Below are positions 63,906 to 64,000 of a stretch of DNA of 64,000 bases, one piece after another. Source of the stretch: Vibrio navarrensis (GTDB lineage: Bacteria > Pseudomonadota > Gammaproteobacteria > Enterobacterales > Vibrionaceae). The notes under the pieces are model-generated. The model was not told where the DNA came from. It ran no database searches and was given only the letters and a program-made list of their open reading frames with translations. The stretch is taken from assembly GCF_015767675.1 (NCBI RefSeq), contig NZ_CP065217.1, positions 1,922,001-1,986,000 on the forward strand, read 5' to 3'. Both the position numbers and the translations under genes were made by a program. The stretch's first letter is position 1; every line of letters starts with the position of its first letter.

Positions 63906-64000
63906 TTAAGCTTCAAGGGCTTACGCTTACCAAATCCAAGATTAACTCAGCATTGACTCACAAACAAAAGCCAAGACCTAAAAACTGAAATGACTCATAG
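63906..64000 (-). repeat. ORF-less cassette, family A copy 25 (cut by window edge)
   Basis: First 95 bp of a family A insert. Confidence 0.85.

Overview
The window is a slice of a Vibrio-type chromosomal superintegron (sedentary chromosomal integron). I count 98 attC recombination sites, usually 125-129 bp and spaced about 350-750 bp apart. Each starts on the + strand with an RYYYAAC core and ends with a GTTRRRY core. Sites 6 and 37 look like canonical Vibrio cholerae repeats (VCR); the rest are variants of the same fold. This and the gene content (ccdAB, yefM-yoeB, lipocalin, ClbS-like, VOC and many GNAT genes) point to a Vibrio; I cannot fix the species. Nearly all cassette genes lie on the - strand, so the integrase end should lie beyond the right edge of the window (inference).

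Layout. 1-5.9 kb: an ISAs1-family IS cutting an HNH-type gene, then GNAT, P-loop kinase, nucleotidyltransferase, yefM-yoeB and GNAT cassettes. 5.9-7.6 kb: a complete IS1634-family IS. 8-23 kb: mostly ORF-less cassettes of two repeated families (A and B) mixed with a few genes (GNAT, VOC, methyltransferase, Rof-like, GFA). 23-31 kb: GNATs, ClbS-like, DUF1801-like, zinc-ribbon and an AbiJ/HEPN-type protein. 31.0-33.4 kb: a scar where an IS3-family IS joins a truncated attC to a truncated ISL3-family IS. 33.5-46.6 kb: GNAT, ASCH, lipocalin, SH3, HNH-like(?), ccdAB (the only non-IS genes on the + strand), an ISL3 copy, VOC and membrane-protein cassettes. 46.6-57 kb: another A/B-rich stretch with GNAT, GrpB-like and membrane genes and an intact IS3-family IS. 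57.1-59.8 kb: an ISAs1 copy inside an attC, itself carrying a nested ISL3 copy. 59.8-64 kb: VOC, three GNATs, NUDIX.

How it works together. Cassettes are compact: a Shine-Dalgarno often lies within about 20 nt of the upstream attC, and in 21 genes the TAA stop is part of the downstream attC core. Most cassettes show no promoter; the two toxin-antitoxin modules do, which fits their proposed role of stabilising large arrays. About half of the cassettes (50 of 98) carry no convincing gene. They fall into a few repeated families (A: 25 copies, B: 9, C: 6, D: 5, E: 2, plus three singletons). A, B, C, D and singleton G share two short motifs in the same order, so they may descend from one ancestral element. 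This ORF-less superfamily is the strongest candidate here for something undescribed. Other points to follow are an A8 slippage site splitting the ISL3 transposase, short non-VCR attC sites marking likely imports, a Fur-box-like palindrome, and uncharacterised cassette genes with HEPN-like motifs.
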